Positions 1 to 6,580 of a DNA stretch of 8,719 nucleotides are shown here, piece after piece. The stretch is from Leptospiraceae bacterium. Its GTDB lineage: Bacteria > Spirochaetota > Leptospiria > Leptospirales > Leptonemataceae. Position numbers and translations under genes: made by a program. The notes below the pieces were generated by a model, which worked only from the letters and a program-made list of their open reading frames with translations, made no database searches and was not told the DNA's origin. The stretch lies in contig JAGRNC010000094.1 of assembly GCA_020440935.1 (NCBI GenBank), forward strand, positions 1-8,719. Direction: 5' to 3'. The first letter of the stretch is position 1, and each line of letters begins with the position of its first letter.

Positions 1-494
1 TGCTCTATAGAACGCCTTCGGTTCGCCGAATCTCGAGCGCCTTTCCAGGCATCGTTTAGATTCCAGAGTGAATCCTGGACTCCCAGTAATCGCCTGGCCG
101 CCGCATTACTTCGGTACACCCGAGCGGCATCATCGATCAATACCACGCCAAACGGTAGAAGGCCCAGTAGGGAGACATCATCGGGAAATGGTTCCTGCTG
201 CTTTTCGGCCGGCCATAATAGAAACAGAAAATGATCCTCCGACGGTAAGATCGTCGCAAGACACTTTCGATTGAGGGAAGCGGACTGAAATACAAAGGCA
301 GCGGCTTCCGGACTTTCCAGGGCAGAGCGAATCCAATCCTCTCGGATTTCCGGAAACACTTTGCGTATCTCTTTGCCGGTGGGATCATACTGCAATACTT
401 CCCGCAGCCGCGGATTGCAGTGATGGATTTGGCCACTTTTGTCCAGGATCAATCCGGCTTCTTCCAGGGAGTTTAGAAGCTGCCGTTCGGGCAT
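1..494 (-). CDS. PAS-domain sensory protein, N-terminal part (gene continues beyond the window)
   Basis: Reading the minus strand from ATG at 494 gives 164 codons with no stop up to the window edge, so this is a 5' fragment of a longer gene. An in-frame TGA lies two codons upstream of the ATG, which fixes the start. Two PAS-like segments are visible. The first, about residues 5-95, starts with GLILDKSGQIHHCNPRLREVL, the usual PAS opening of a hydrophobic strand, D-x-x-G turn and N-x-x-x-x-x-x-L helix. The second starts near residue 106 with FGVVLIDDAARVYRSNAAA and is cut off. There is no signal peptide or membrane segment, so the visible part looks cytoplasmic. Tandem N-terminal PAS domains usually feed a histidine kinase, GGDEF or SpoIIE-type phosphatase output, but the output domain is not in the window. 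No ligand or cofactor can be inferred. The gene is divergent from mtnP with a 79-bp gap. Confidence 0.72.
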   Translation of the reverse strand, partial: MPERQLLNSLEEAGLILDKSGQIHHCNPRLREVLQYDPTGKEIRKVFPEIREDWIRSALESPEAAAFVFQSASLNRKCLATILPSEDHFLFLLWPAEKQQEPFPDDVSLLGLLPFGVVLIDDAARVYRSNAAARRLLGVQDSLWNLNDAWKGARDSANRRRSIE

Positions 495-573
495 GGATCA
501 GTTCAAAGGTCCACCAATGGCAGGTAAAGAAAAATAAATGACAGTGGTCTTTGCTACCTTCCCGTGGAAACTC
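495..573. promoter_or_regulatory. Divergent intergenic region between the PAS gene and mtnP
   Basis: This short region must hold the promoters for both divergent genes if neither reads from inside the other. On the plus strand a weak sigma70-like pair can be drawn: TTCAAA at 502-507 and TAAAGA at 525-530, separated by 17 bp. Its predicted transcription start falls near 536-540, which fits translation of mtnP from the ATG at 574 better than from 538. The -10 match is poor (3 of 6), so this is a suggestion only. I see no clear operator or inverted repeat. Confidence 0.25.
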
Positions 574-1440
574 ATGGCGCAAGAAGTTACCCTGGCAGTG
601 ATCGGTGGATCGGGCCTCTATGAAATGGACGAGATGAAGGTGGAGCGGGAGGTGAATCCGGATACTCCCTGGGGCAAACCTTCGGATTCCATTGTAATCG
701 GAAATCTGGACGGAATACTGGTAGCCTTTTTGGCCAGGCATGGAAAAGGTCATTTTCTAAATCCTACCGAAATACCCGTTCGCGCAAATATGGCCGCCCT
801 CAAGTCTCTGGGCGTGCAGCATATCTTAAGCTTTTCTGCAGTTGGTTCCTTGCGCGAAGAAATTGCTCCGGAACACTTTGTTCTGCCAACTCAGATTATT
901 GATCGAACCAAAGGCATTCGACCCTCGACTTTCTTTGAAGAAGGCGCGGTAGCCCATGCCATGTTTGGCGATCCGTTTAGCGAGAGTATAGCATCCATCG
1001 TAAAAAAGCATGCGCCTGCTGCCCTTGATGTACCGCTCCATACAGACAAGACACTGGTTTGCATGGAAGGCCCCGCATTTTCGACGCGCGCCGAATCCAT
1101 GATGTATCGAAGTCTAAATGCAGATATTATCAATATGAGTGTACTTCCCGAAGCCAAGCTTGCCCGGGAGGCAGAGATCAATTATCAAATGGTTTGCATG
1201 TCTACAGACTACGACTCCTGGCGCGAAGAGGAAGAAAGTGTTACCGTGGAGCAAATCCTTGGCTTCCTCAAGTCCAATGCCGCCCGGGCGCGAAAATTGG
1301 CCCGCGCCTGCATTCCGGATCTTGCAAAGATCGAGAACCCGCTGATCGGAACTATGCAGCATGGCATCATCACAGCCCCGGATCGTCGAGGAAAAGTGGC
1401 CATGGAGCGATTGAAGTATTTATTCCCGAACCTTAGTTGA
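574..1440 (+). CDS. mtnP: S-methyl-5'-thioadenosine phosphorylase (MTAP)
   Basis: The enzyme phosphorolytically cleaves 5'-methylthioadenosine, a by-product of polyamine and related S-adenosylmethionine-consuming reactions, to adenine and 5-methylthioribose 1-phosphate. This is the entry to methionine and adenine salvage in the cytosol. The 288 residues align along their length with the human-type MTAP/PNP family. Visible are the phosphate-binding IGGSG loop (residues 10-14), ARHGKGH (54-60), SAVGSLREEI (88-97), MEGPAFSTRAES (164-175), the NMSVLPEAKLAREA block (187-200) and STDYDSW (210-216). The two Asp of TDYD favour adenine over guanine bases. Position 168 is Ala where many relatives have Arg or Gln. 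I chose ATG 574 because it leaves a family-like N-terminus and has GGAAA just upstream. An in-frame ATG at 538 would add 12 atypical residues (300 aa) and cannot be excluded. It heads a tight three-gene unit. Confidence 0.93.
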   Translation: MAQEVTLAVIGGSGLYEMDEMKVEREVNPDTPWGKPSDSIVIGNLDGILVAFLARHGKGHFLNPTEIPVRANMAALKSLGVQHILSFSAVGSLREEIAPEHFVLPTQIIDRTKGIRPSTFFEEGAVAHAMFGDPFSESIASIVKKHAPAALDVPLHTDKTLVCMEGPAFSTRAESMMYRSLNADIINMSVLPEAKLAREAEINYQMVCMSTDYDSWREEEESVTVEQILGFLKSNAARARKLARACIPDLAKIENPLIGTMQHGIITAPDRRGKVAMERLKYLFPNLS

Positions 1441-1441
1441 T

Positions 1442-2275
1442 ATGTTCATCGCCGCAAAAATAGGTAAGGCAGCGCCGGGATTTCTTCTTTTGCTCGCTGT
1501 TGTCTGGACGGGAGGGCAACCATTGCTTTCGCAAACAGTGGGCACGCCAAACACAGTTGAAGAAAAGTATCCCACCCCTCGCGACCCTACATACACGGCG
1601 CCCATGATTCCACCATACTTGCGTTCCACTCAGACGAATAGCGCCGCCGAGCTACTGCTCAACCCGGAAGGAGTCCAGGAGCAATCCCAGGAGTATCCCG
1701 ATGCCGCCGAGCGTTTACGCGAAGAAATCCAGACTTCCAACGAGCTGGAAAACAAAGGCGATCGTATCTATCTGGAGAACCAGTATCTGCAGCAATATGG
1801 AATGGACTCCTACGATTTCCGACTCCCTTATTCGGAAAGCTACAGCGAAGACGGGTGGCGAAGGGCTCAGATTGTATTCTTTCTGTCGCTTCCCATTACG
1901 GCTGGAATAACCTACGGAACCATGAGCGGAATCAAGCAATCCCAGGGCGAATCCAATCGATTTACCGGCCCGCAGACGGCCTTGCTTGCAGGGCTTTCTG
2001 TTTTGTTTTCGAGCGCAATCGCCTGGTACGATCACTCCAACTGGATCGAATGGAAAGAGAAGCAGAAGGATTTATCCTTTTTGATGCCTGCCGAAATGCA
2101 AAGGAAACGCCTGGAAGCTCTACCCTCAATGCGTCGATCCTTCTGGCATCCGCTGGCGCTTCCGGATGCAGCTACAGAGAATACGCGCCATTCCTTTGCC
2201 ATCGGCGACGACATCGTCCCGGTGCGCGCCGGCTACAGCGCTAGCGTTGGACTGGGTCATACCTGGAGGTACTGA
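1442..2275 (+). CDS. Uncharacterised exported or membrane protein, 277 aa
   Basis: I do not recognise this family. Residues 1-31 form a signal-peptide-like N-terminus: K6 and K9, a hydrophobic core FLLLLAVVW, then a possible cleavage near LLSQ. A hydrophilic stretch rich in Glu, Gln, Pro and Tyr follows (about 32-138) and includes a likely helix around 85-120. Two hydrophobic segments at about 142-161 (IVFFLSLPITAGITYGTMSG) and 178-196 could be membrane helices separated by a short loop. A charged segment (200-232) and a C-terminal tail follow. The tail ends in VGLGHTWRY, an alternating pattern with a terminal aromatic that faintly resembles an outer-membrane strand signal. The gene begins 1 nt after the mtnP stop with no clear Shine-Dalgarno sequence, so translation is probably coupled. 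Its stop overlaps the next start. An envelope location is reasonable; function is unknown. Confidence 0.75.
   Translation: MFIAAKIGKAAPGFLLLLAVVWTGGQPLLSQTVGTPNTVEEKYPTPRDPTYTAPMIPPYLRSTQTNSAAELLLNPEGVQEQSQEYPDAAERLREEIQTSNELENKGDRIYLENQYLQQYGMDSYDFRLPYSESYSEDGWRRAQIVFFLSLPITAGITYGTMSGIKQSQGESNRFTGPQTALLAGLSVLFSSAIAWYDHSNWIEWKEKQKDLSFLMPAEMQRKRLEALPSMRRSFWHPLALPDAATENTRHSFAIGDDIVPVRAGYSASVGLGHTWRY
2265..2270 (+). promoter_or_regulatory. Shine-Dalgarno sequence for the crotonase gene
   Basis: GGAGGT lies 4 nt before the ATG at 2275, inside the last codons of the preceding gene. It is the strongest ribosome-binding match in this operon. It fixes the crotonase start even though that start overlaps the upstream stop codon by one base (TGATG). 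Confidence 0.75.
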
Positions 2276-3078
2276 TGGAACTGATTACCAGCCGCCATTC
2301 GGTGGATGGCGGGCACGGAGATATCTTCGAAATTACCATGAATCGGCCGGATATGCACAATGCAGTGAACGGCCCGATGTCGAGACTTTTTACCGATGCA
2401 TGGAAGGAGTTTCGCGACAATGACGATCTGGCTGTGGCGATTTTGCATGGGGCCGGCGAAAAGGCTTTTTGCGCGGGCGCCGATCTTACGGCCCTGGAAG
2501 AATTGGTAAATATCAATGCGAATGCGGCGCAGAAGGCTGAGTATCCCCGCACCGATTCCGGCCCCCTGGGCGGCTCGCGAATTGTGCAGAAAAAGCCGGT
2601 CATTACTGTAACCCAGGGATACACGTATGCAGGCGGATTGGAGCTATTCTGCCACGGTCACATTCGAATCGCGGAGAAGCAGGCCTTGTTCTCGGTGGCC
2701 TGTCGTCGCTGGGGAGTGCCGCTCATCGACGGCGGCACTGTGTATTTGCCGCGGCTTCTGGGCGCCGGTAATGCTCTTCCGTTGATTATTACCGGGCAGC
2801 GGATCAGGGCCAGTCGCGCGCAAGAAATCGGCCTGGTCTGGGAAGTCACCGAAAAAGGGAAAGGCTTGAAGCGGGCCTTTCGCATGGCCGAGCAGATTGC
2901 TCAGCAACCGGTGGATGCTTTGCGCGCCGATCTAGAATCGGCCATAACGGGAATGCATCTGCCCATCGAGGAGGCCCTTCAGCTTGAGGCGGCCAATACC
3001 TATCCTGTAATCGAAAGCGAAAGCATGAAGCAAGGAGTAGCTTCTTTTAATTCGGGCAAGCGATTCTGGTTTCTTTAA
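2275..3078 (+). CDS. Crotonase-family protein (enoyl-CoA hydratase/isomerase-like)
   Basis: This is a full-length 267-residue crotonase, the fold that binds acyl-CoA thioesters and stabilises an enolate in an oxyanion hole. The first oxyanion segment is KAFCAGADL (63-71) and the second is YAGGLEL (118-124). The Glu of AGGLE (E123) matches the first catalytic Glu of rat enoyl-CoA hydratase. The second catalytic Glu position, normally in a PEIGL motif, is Cys143 in ACRRWGVPLIDGG (142-154), and Asp152 follows. This CRRWGVPLIDGGT signature occurs in a recognised subgroup annotated simply as enoyl-CoA hydratase, so the change is a subfamily trait rather than damage. The exact substrate and whether it hydrates, isomerises or hydrolyses cannot be read from sequence. 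It is translationally linked to the upstream gene and is the last gene of the mtnP unit. Confidence 0.88.
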   Translation: MELITSRHSVDGGHGDIFEITMNRPDMHNAVNGPMSRLFTDAWKEFRDNDDLAVAILHGAGEKAFCAGADLTALEELVNINANAAQKAEYPRTDSGPLGGSRIVQKKPVITVTQGYTYAGGLELFCHGHIRIAEKQALFSVACRRWGVPLIDGGTVYLPRLLGAGNALPLIITGQRIRASRAQEIGLVWEVTEKGKGLKRAFRMAEQIAQQPVDALRADLESAITGMHLPIEEALQLEAANTYPVIESESMKQGVASFNSGKRFWFL

Positions 3079-3098
3079 TATGAGTGCCGCGAACCAGA
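3065..3098 (+). terminator. Weak stem-loop at the end of the mtnP-crotonase unit
   Basis: TCTGGTT (3065-3071) is complementary to AACCAGA (3092-3098), giving a 7-bp stem around a 20-nt loop. A short T run follows at 3104-3107. The left arm overlaps the last codons of the crotonase gene. The position between two convergent genes is right for a terminator. The long loop, modest GC and short T run make it a poor intrinsic terminator, so it may be coincidental. Confidence 0.22.
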
Positions 3099-3135
3099 GC
3101 GAATTTTCTCTGCAACCCTTCGCCATGCCCCGGTA

Positions 3136-4176
3136 TCAAAGATAGGTCGTATCCGGTATTAGATGGCGCAGAAAGATGTGGCGTAGAGCTCTTACCGATG
3201 TAGCTGTACTGATGTGCCCTTTGTCCCAGATTTCAACATTCGTTGGTCCGTAGGAAGGGCCCTGTATGGAAAGTCTGGAGATTTGATCGGATCGACCGAG
3301 CACCGGAAATACGTTTTCGTGCCGACTTAGTCGCCACTCGGCCTCAAAATCCAGAACCGCAAGTTTGTCTGCACGCAATGCATCCGGATGGGCCGGCGAG
3401 GTGTTTAAGAAAACATCGGAAAATCGAGTACCTGCAAGAACCGGGATATAGTAATCGGCCGAATTAAAGTGCAAATGATGGCGATTGGCGATAAATCCAC
3501 CCATGCTCAGTCCAACGATGGCAATCCTGGTGGAGCCCTGGCCGCGGGCCCATTGAACCACCGCCTCGTTCATTTGCACTGTAACGGCAAGCGCGGCCAT
3601 GAAGCGCGACAATGTGGCCGCCTTTCGCGGAAGTTCGGAGGCCCCTTCGCGATGAAAGGGAGCACGAATTACGATGAGATTCACAGGCAAGGGCTCTTCC
3701 AGTGAATCGGCGTCAAATATGCTGCGAAAGAGCGCATCGAATGGATATTGCGATGCACCGTGGTTATAGATCAAGGTAGGCGCTGTGGCGCCATACCAGT
3801 GGTAAATGCTCAGTCCCGGATACATGATCCCTTCGTCGGTGGTGGCCTCCACGTTGTACAGGCCTTCCTGCGGCGATGGATTGGGCAGAAAACGAACCGA
3901 TGCCAGGTGGCTTTCGAAAGATTCCGACTCTACGCCACTGCGAAAAAAATCGGAACTTGCGCCCAGCCAGGCAGCTAAGGAAAATACGATGCGATCATCC
4001 AATGCATCCACTGTCCAGTAGGATGCATCCTCCGATGTAATGTCGAATCCGCGTAGCGTCTGGCGGCTAATGTCTTCGTAATCTGGATTGTCCGTGGCCT
4101 GTATTAGCAGAACTAATCCCAGGCCAAGCAGACCTACGAAGACTCCAAGAAGGCTCCAGAGCGCGCGCTTTAGCAT
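3136..4176 (-). CDS. Membrane-anchored alpha/beta hydrolase
   Basis: From ATG 4176 the protein has 346 residues. Residues 1-26 contain a single hydrophobic helix (WSLLGVFVGLLGLGLVLLI preceded by KR), so it is a signal anchor or uncleaved signal, placing the catalytic domain in the periplasm. The hydrolase core shows the oxyanion-region NHG at about 138-140, the nucleophile elbow GLSMGG (Ser224), a likely acid Asp297 in LGRSDQ and a catalytic His321 in WDKGHIST. The triad is thus complete and in order. The substrate class (ester, lipid or peptide) cannot be told. A TTG codon at 4206 would add 10 residues but overlap the upstream gene by 28 nt, whereas ATG 4176 lies 2 nt after the upstream stop. 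It is co-directional and probably co-transcribed with the small membrane protein at 4179-4562. Confidence 0.83.
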   Translation of the reverse strand: MLKRALWSLLGVFVGLLGLGLVLLIQATDNPDYEDISRQTLRGFDITSEDASYWTVDALDDRIVFSLAAWLGASSDFFRSGVESESFESHLASVRFLPNPSPQEGLYNVEATTDEGIMYPGLSIYHWYGATAPTLIYNHGASQYPFDALFRSIFDADSLEEPLPVNLIVIRAPFHREGASELPRKAATLSRFMAALAVTVQMNEAVVQWARGQGSTRIAIVGLSMGGFIANRHHLHFNSADYYIPVLAGTRFSDVFLNTSPAHPDALRADKLAVLDFEAEWRLSRHENVFPVLGRSDQISRLSIQGPSYGPTNVEIWDKGHISTATSVRALRHIFLRHLIPDTTYL

Positions 4177-4178
4177 TG

Positions 4179-4562
4179 TCAGTCGTAAGCTTTGGTCAGA
4201 ACCCAAACGCTGATGGCAATTTGAATTTGCGCCAGCAAATGTAGAAGCCAGATGGCAAAAGCTCCGCTGGTAATATCCGTGGGCACAGTGTGAAAAACGA
4301 ACTGCGCCAGTACGATGCGCACAACCCAGAATAGAAATACAATCATGGCTGCACGATAAATAGTCTTACGAGTGGCATGCACGAATAGGGCCGCCAGCAG
4401 GATGACTCCGCAAATAATTTCGATAACGCCGAACAACTGCTCCATCAGGATATTGTTGTTGTTCAGGCTGAAGATTCCTTCCTCAATGCTGGGAAGTACT
4501 CCCAGGATTCCAAGAACTAGAAAGAACAGGCCTGTAATGATTCGTAGGGCTTTTATGGGCAT
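4179..4562 (-). CDS. Small four-helix integral membrane protein, 127 aa
   Basis: I do not recognise the family with certainty; the size and four-helix pattern recall DoxX-like proteins. Hydrophobic segments lie at about residues 5-24 (ALRIITGLFFLVLGILGVL), 42-62, 70-91 and 100-122. A short polar loop with four consecutive Asn (34-37) sits between the first two. The start is set by GGAG on the minus strand (4569-4572) 6 nt before ATG 4562. The reading frame stays open further upstream to 4826, but that part overlaps fliO in antisense, has no good start signal and does not look like protein sequence of this type. The gene is divergent from fliO and is followed 2 nt later by the hydrolase, so the two probably form a short operon. 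No function can be assigned. Confidence 0.72.
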   Translation of the reverse strand: MPIKALRIITGLFFLVLGILGVLPSIEEGIFSLNNNNILMEQLFGVIEIICGVILLAALFVHATRKTIYRAAMIVFLFWVVRIVLAQFVFHTVPTDITSGAFAIWLLHLLAQIQIAISVWVLTKAYD

Positions 4563-4667
4563 TGGTTTCTCCGGAGTGTATTTGTCCCGAACAGCATACC
4601 CCGGGCTCGCAAAAAGCAACGTAAAAAAGGATTGCACCGTGGAAAATGCCGGTAAGGATTCGAAATA
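4563..4667. promoter_or_regulatory. Divergent intergenic region upstream of fliO and the membrane-protein gene
   Basis: These 105 bp separate the start of the flagellar block from the minus-strand gene pair and should contain promoters for both. The plus strand has an A-rich stretch (4611-4628) and AAGGA at 4654-4658, a possible ribosome site for fliO ATG 4668 though somewhat far away. GCCGGTAA at 4648-4655 differs by one base from the flagellar sigma28 -10 consensus GCCGATAA, but no TAAA-type -35 lies at the proper spacing. I can name no promoter with confidence. Confidence 0.3.
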
Positions 4668-5720
4668 ATGCGACATAATCCCAAAGCGAGGGGCTTTGCC
4701 GGATCGGGCAGCGACCTCCATACTGAAATTTCGGCCCCACCGAACAGTGCACCGAAATCGCGGTTCATGCCAGCATTCGCATTGATATCCCTGTTCTTTT
4801 CTATTGTAATACTCTTGGCCGCGCAACCAATGCAGGCCAAGCCAAAGCCCTCCACCGAGCCGCAGAACAAGCCGGAATCCACATCCGAAAATGGAAAGCC
4901 TGGCTCAAAGAATGGAGAATCTTCAGAACAGGCCGATTCTACCGATAAATCCGACGCTTCCGAGACGGATCGCAGTAATAAGGAAAAGGCGAATCTGGAT
5001 GAAATTGACCGAGTCTGGATCGATTCAATCCACGGAAGAGAAAAAGAAGGCAGTCAGAAATTTGCCAACCCGGGGCAGTCTGGATCTGAAAATGCTGAGA
5101 GTTCGCCCGAATCCGGCTCCGGTGAAAACCAGGCCCCCGGAGCTGCTCCCAGAGAAAGTCCGGCTGCCTCCAAGATGTTTGCCACCGAAGAGGGCCCTTC
5201 TTTCCTATCTCTTCTATTTCGATTCGTTCTATTTATGGGACTGATGGGCGCGGGTTTCTACGGACTTGTACGCTTCATGAAGAAGAAATCCGGAATGATC
5301 AGTTCCGGGCCCGGCGGACCGGTGCGCGTGGTGGCCAGCGTCAGCCTGATGCCCGGTAAATATCTGCAGATTGTGGATATGGCCGGGCAATTAATGGTTC
5401 TGGGGGTAGGGGACAATGGAGTGACCCTGCTTCAGAATGTGGATGATGGCGCGGTGGCCGACCGGATTCGGCTCTGGGAAGAAAACAAACCGGAGCCGGC
5501 AGAGTCCTTTCTTCAGGGATTGCAGGGAATTCTAAAGACCACGGATCTGCGTCTATGGCGCTCCCGAAAAGAGGCCAATGCGCCGAACTTTGAATCCATC
5601 ATGCGGGGCCGGGCCGATCAGGACGATGTTCCCATGGAAGATCTGGAAAACCTGCTAAATCAGCAGACGCGAAAGCTTCGGGCATTGTCCGGAAAATCGC
5701 GCCCTGCTAATGAGACATAA
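4668..5720 (+). CDS. fliO: Flagellar biosynthesis protein FliO (long form)
   Basis: FliO is a bitopic inner-membrane protein that helps FliP assemble into the flagellar export gate. The conserved part is C-terminal. A membrane helix at about residues 180-203 (LSLLFRFVLFMGLMGAGFYG) is followed by MKKKSG and a FliO domain, about 217-260: PVRVVASVSLMPGKYLQIVD, then LMVLGVGDNGVTLL. Ahead of this is an extra hydrophobic segment (35-52) resembling a signal peptide ending in QPMQA (53-57). A roughly 115-residue linker rich in Ser, Glu, Lys, Asn and Pro then follows (58-172), probably disordered in the periplasm. The C-terminal tail (270-350) is charged. At 350 residues it is far longer than the enteric protein. 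ATG 4668 is used; ATG 4767 (residue 34) would begin right at the signal peptide and is a credible alternative. It opens the fliOPQR-flhB block. Confidence 0.86.
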   Translation: MRHNPKARGFAGSGSDLHTEISAPPNSAPKSRFMPAFALISLFFSIVILLAAQPMQAKPKPSTEPQNKPESTSENGKPGSKNGESSEQADSTDKSDASETDRSNKEKANLDEIDRVWIDSIHGREKEGSQKFANPGQSGSENAESSPESGSGENQAPGAAPRESPAASKMFATEEGPSFLSLLFRFVLFMGLMGAGFYGLVRFMKKKSGMISSGPGGPVRVVASVSLMPGKYLQIVDMAGQLMVLGVGDNGVTLLQNVDDGAVADRIRLWEENKPEPAESFLQGLQGILKTTDLRLWRSRKEANAPNFESIMRGRADQDDVPMEDLENLLNQQTRKLRALSGKSRPANET

Positions 5721-5751
5721 TTTTTTTTGCTTGTACAGTAAAGGGCCTGTG

Positions 5752-5774
5752 CTACACCCCTGCATCGGGGGTAG
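5752..5774 (+). promoter_or_regulatory. Bulged hairpin covering the fliP ribosome-binding site
   Basis: CTAC-A-CCCC (5752-5760), a six-base loop TGCATC (5761-5766) and GGGG-GTAG (5767-5774) form an 8-bp stem with one bulged A. The GGGGG run at 5767-5771 is the only Shine-Dalgarno-like sequence before fliP ATG 5778 and lies wholly or mostly in the 3' arm. The fold would hide the site from ribosomes. There is no T run after it, so it is not an intrinsic terminator. A role in setting fliP translation relative to fliO is inferred. Confidence 0.45.
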
Positions 5775-5777
5775 TGC

Positions 5778-6566
5778 ATGTTGCCGCGCAAATTAAAACG
5801 AACCTTACTTTTCTCTGGATTGCTGCTCCTTCTGGCGCCGGCCGCTCTATCGGCGCAGGCCATACCGGACATTTCTCTGCCGGTTATTGACGGGATTCGA
5901 TCGGCTCGAAACGGCCAGGAAGCATCCACTTCTTTGATGCTCATCATGCTGGTGACCTTCTTGAGCCTGGCGCCGGCCATCATCATGATGATGACCAGCT
6001 TCACAAAAGTAGTCATTGTATTCGACTTTGTGCGCAGGGCCCTATCGCTCCAAAACATGCCTCCCAACCAGGTGCTCTTTGGCCTGGCGATCTTTATTAC
6101 AATCTTCATTATGGCTCCGACGATTCAGGAGTTCAACAAGACCGCTCTGACTCCGTATCTAAACGGAAAAGAGATGAGTACTACAAAGTTCGTGGAAACC
6201 GGAGTTGTTCCATTTCGGAAATTCATGATCAAACAGATTGGAAAGGATGGGGCCAGCGAGATAGCGTTGTTCGTAGACATGTCCGGAAAGGATCCGGCGA
6301 AAATCAAATCGGTGGAAGACATCGACACCTACATTCTAATACCAGCCTTTATGCTTTCTGAGATCAAGAAAGCCTTCATCATTGGAATCGTCATTTTTGT
6401 TCCCTTTATCGTCATCGATCTGGTGGTCGCTTCCACGCTCATGTCCATGGGTATGATCATGCTACCGCCAGCGATGATATCCTTACCGTTCAAGATTATT
6501 TTGTTCATTCTGGTGGATGGATGGCACCTGATAACCTACAACCTGGTGCTATCGTATTCGGCCTAG
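5778..6566 (+). CDS. fliP: Flagellar export-gate protein FliP
   Basis: FliP forms the pentameric core of the FliP5-FliQ4-FliR1 export gate in the membrane inside the basal body. The 262-residue protein has the usual cleavable signal peptide (residues 1 to about 26: KLKR, then LLFSGLLLLLAP, then ALSAQA). The two FliP family signatures are intact. One is PAIIMMMTSFTKVVIVFDF (66-84) with PPNQVLFGLAIF (95-106) and IMAP (111-114). The other is PFIVIDLVVASTLMSMGMIM (209-228) followed by LPPAMISLPFK. Four mature membrane segments are expected, with a periplasmic domain between about 117 and 195. Length is close to other FliP proteins. The start follows fliO by 57 bp that contain a T8 tract and a hairpin over the ribosome site. 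fliQ starts 24 bp downstream. Confidence 0.97.
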   Translation: MLPRKLKRTLLFSGLLLLLAPAALSAQAIPDISLPVIDGIRSARNGQEASTSLMLIMLVTFLSLAPAIIMMMTSFTKVVIVFDFVRRALSLQNMPPNQVLFGLAIFITIFIMAPTIQEFNKTALTPYLNGKEMSTTKFVETGVVPFRKFMIKQIGKDGASEIALFVDMSGKDPAKIKSVEDIDTYILIPAFMLSEIKKAFIIGIVIFVPFIVIDLVVASTLMSMGMIMLPPAMISLPFKIILFILVDGWHLITYNLVLSYSA

Positions 6567-6580
6567 CGGAGTATACGTGC

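Noticed and set aside
538..573. 12-codon N-terminal extension of mtnP from ATG 538
   Set aside because: The extra residues MTVVFATFPWKL do not resemble family N-termini, and the start would leave only 43 bp to the divergent gene. It is kept as an alternative only.
3130..3162. Repeated CCGGTAT and TATCAAAGATA mini-palindrome near the hydrolase stop
   Set aside because: The arms are only 4-7 bp and not arranged as a stable stem with a T run; not a convincing terminator or recognition site.
4648..4655. GCCGGTAA, one mismatch from the flagellar sigma28 -10 element, just before fliO
   Set aside because: No TAAA-like -35 lies 14-16 bp upstream. The predicted transcript would begin only a few bases before ATG 4668. 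A chance match is more likely.
4563..4826. Upstream extension of the four-helix membrane protein (open frame to 4826)
   Set aside because: It overlaps fliO in antisense, and a good GGAG ribosome site places the start at ATG 4562.
5711..5728. T8 tract right after the fliO stop as an intrinsic terminator
   Set aside because: No GC-rich inverted repeat directly precedes the T run, and a terminator there would cut fliPQR-flhB off from fliO.
5978..5993. Perfect 16-bp palindrome CATCATCATGATGATG
   Set aside because: It lies inside fliP and follows from ATC and ATG codons for the conserved Ile-Ile-Met-Met-Met run. It does not need a DNA-level role.
5660..6109. 149-codon minus-strand open frame across the fliO end and fliP start
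   Set aside because: It is antisense to strongly conserved fliP and has no recognisable protein features; a shadow frame.
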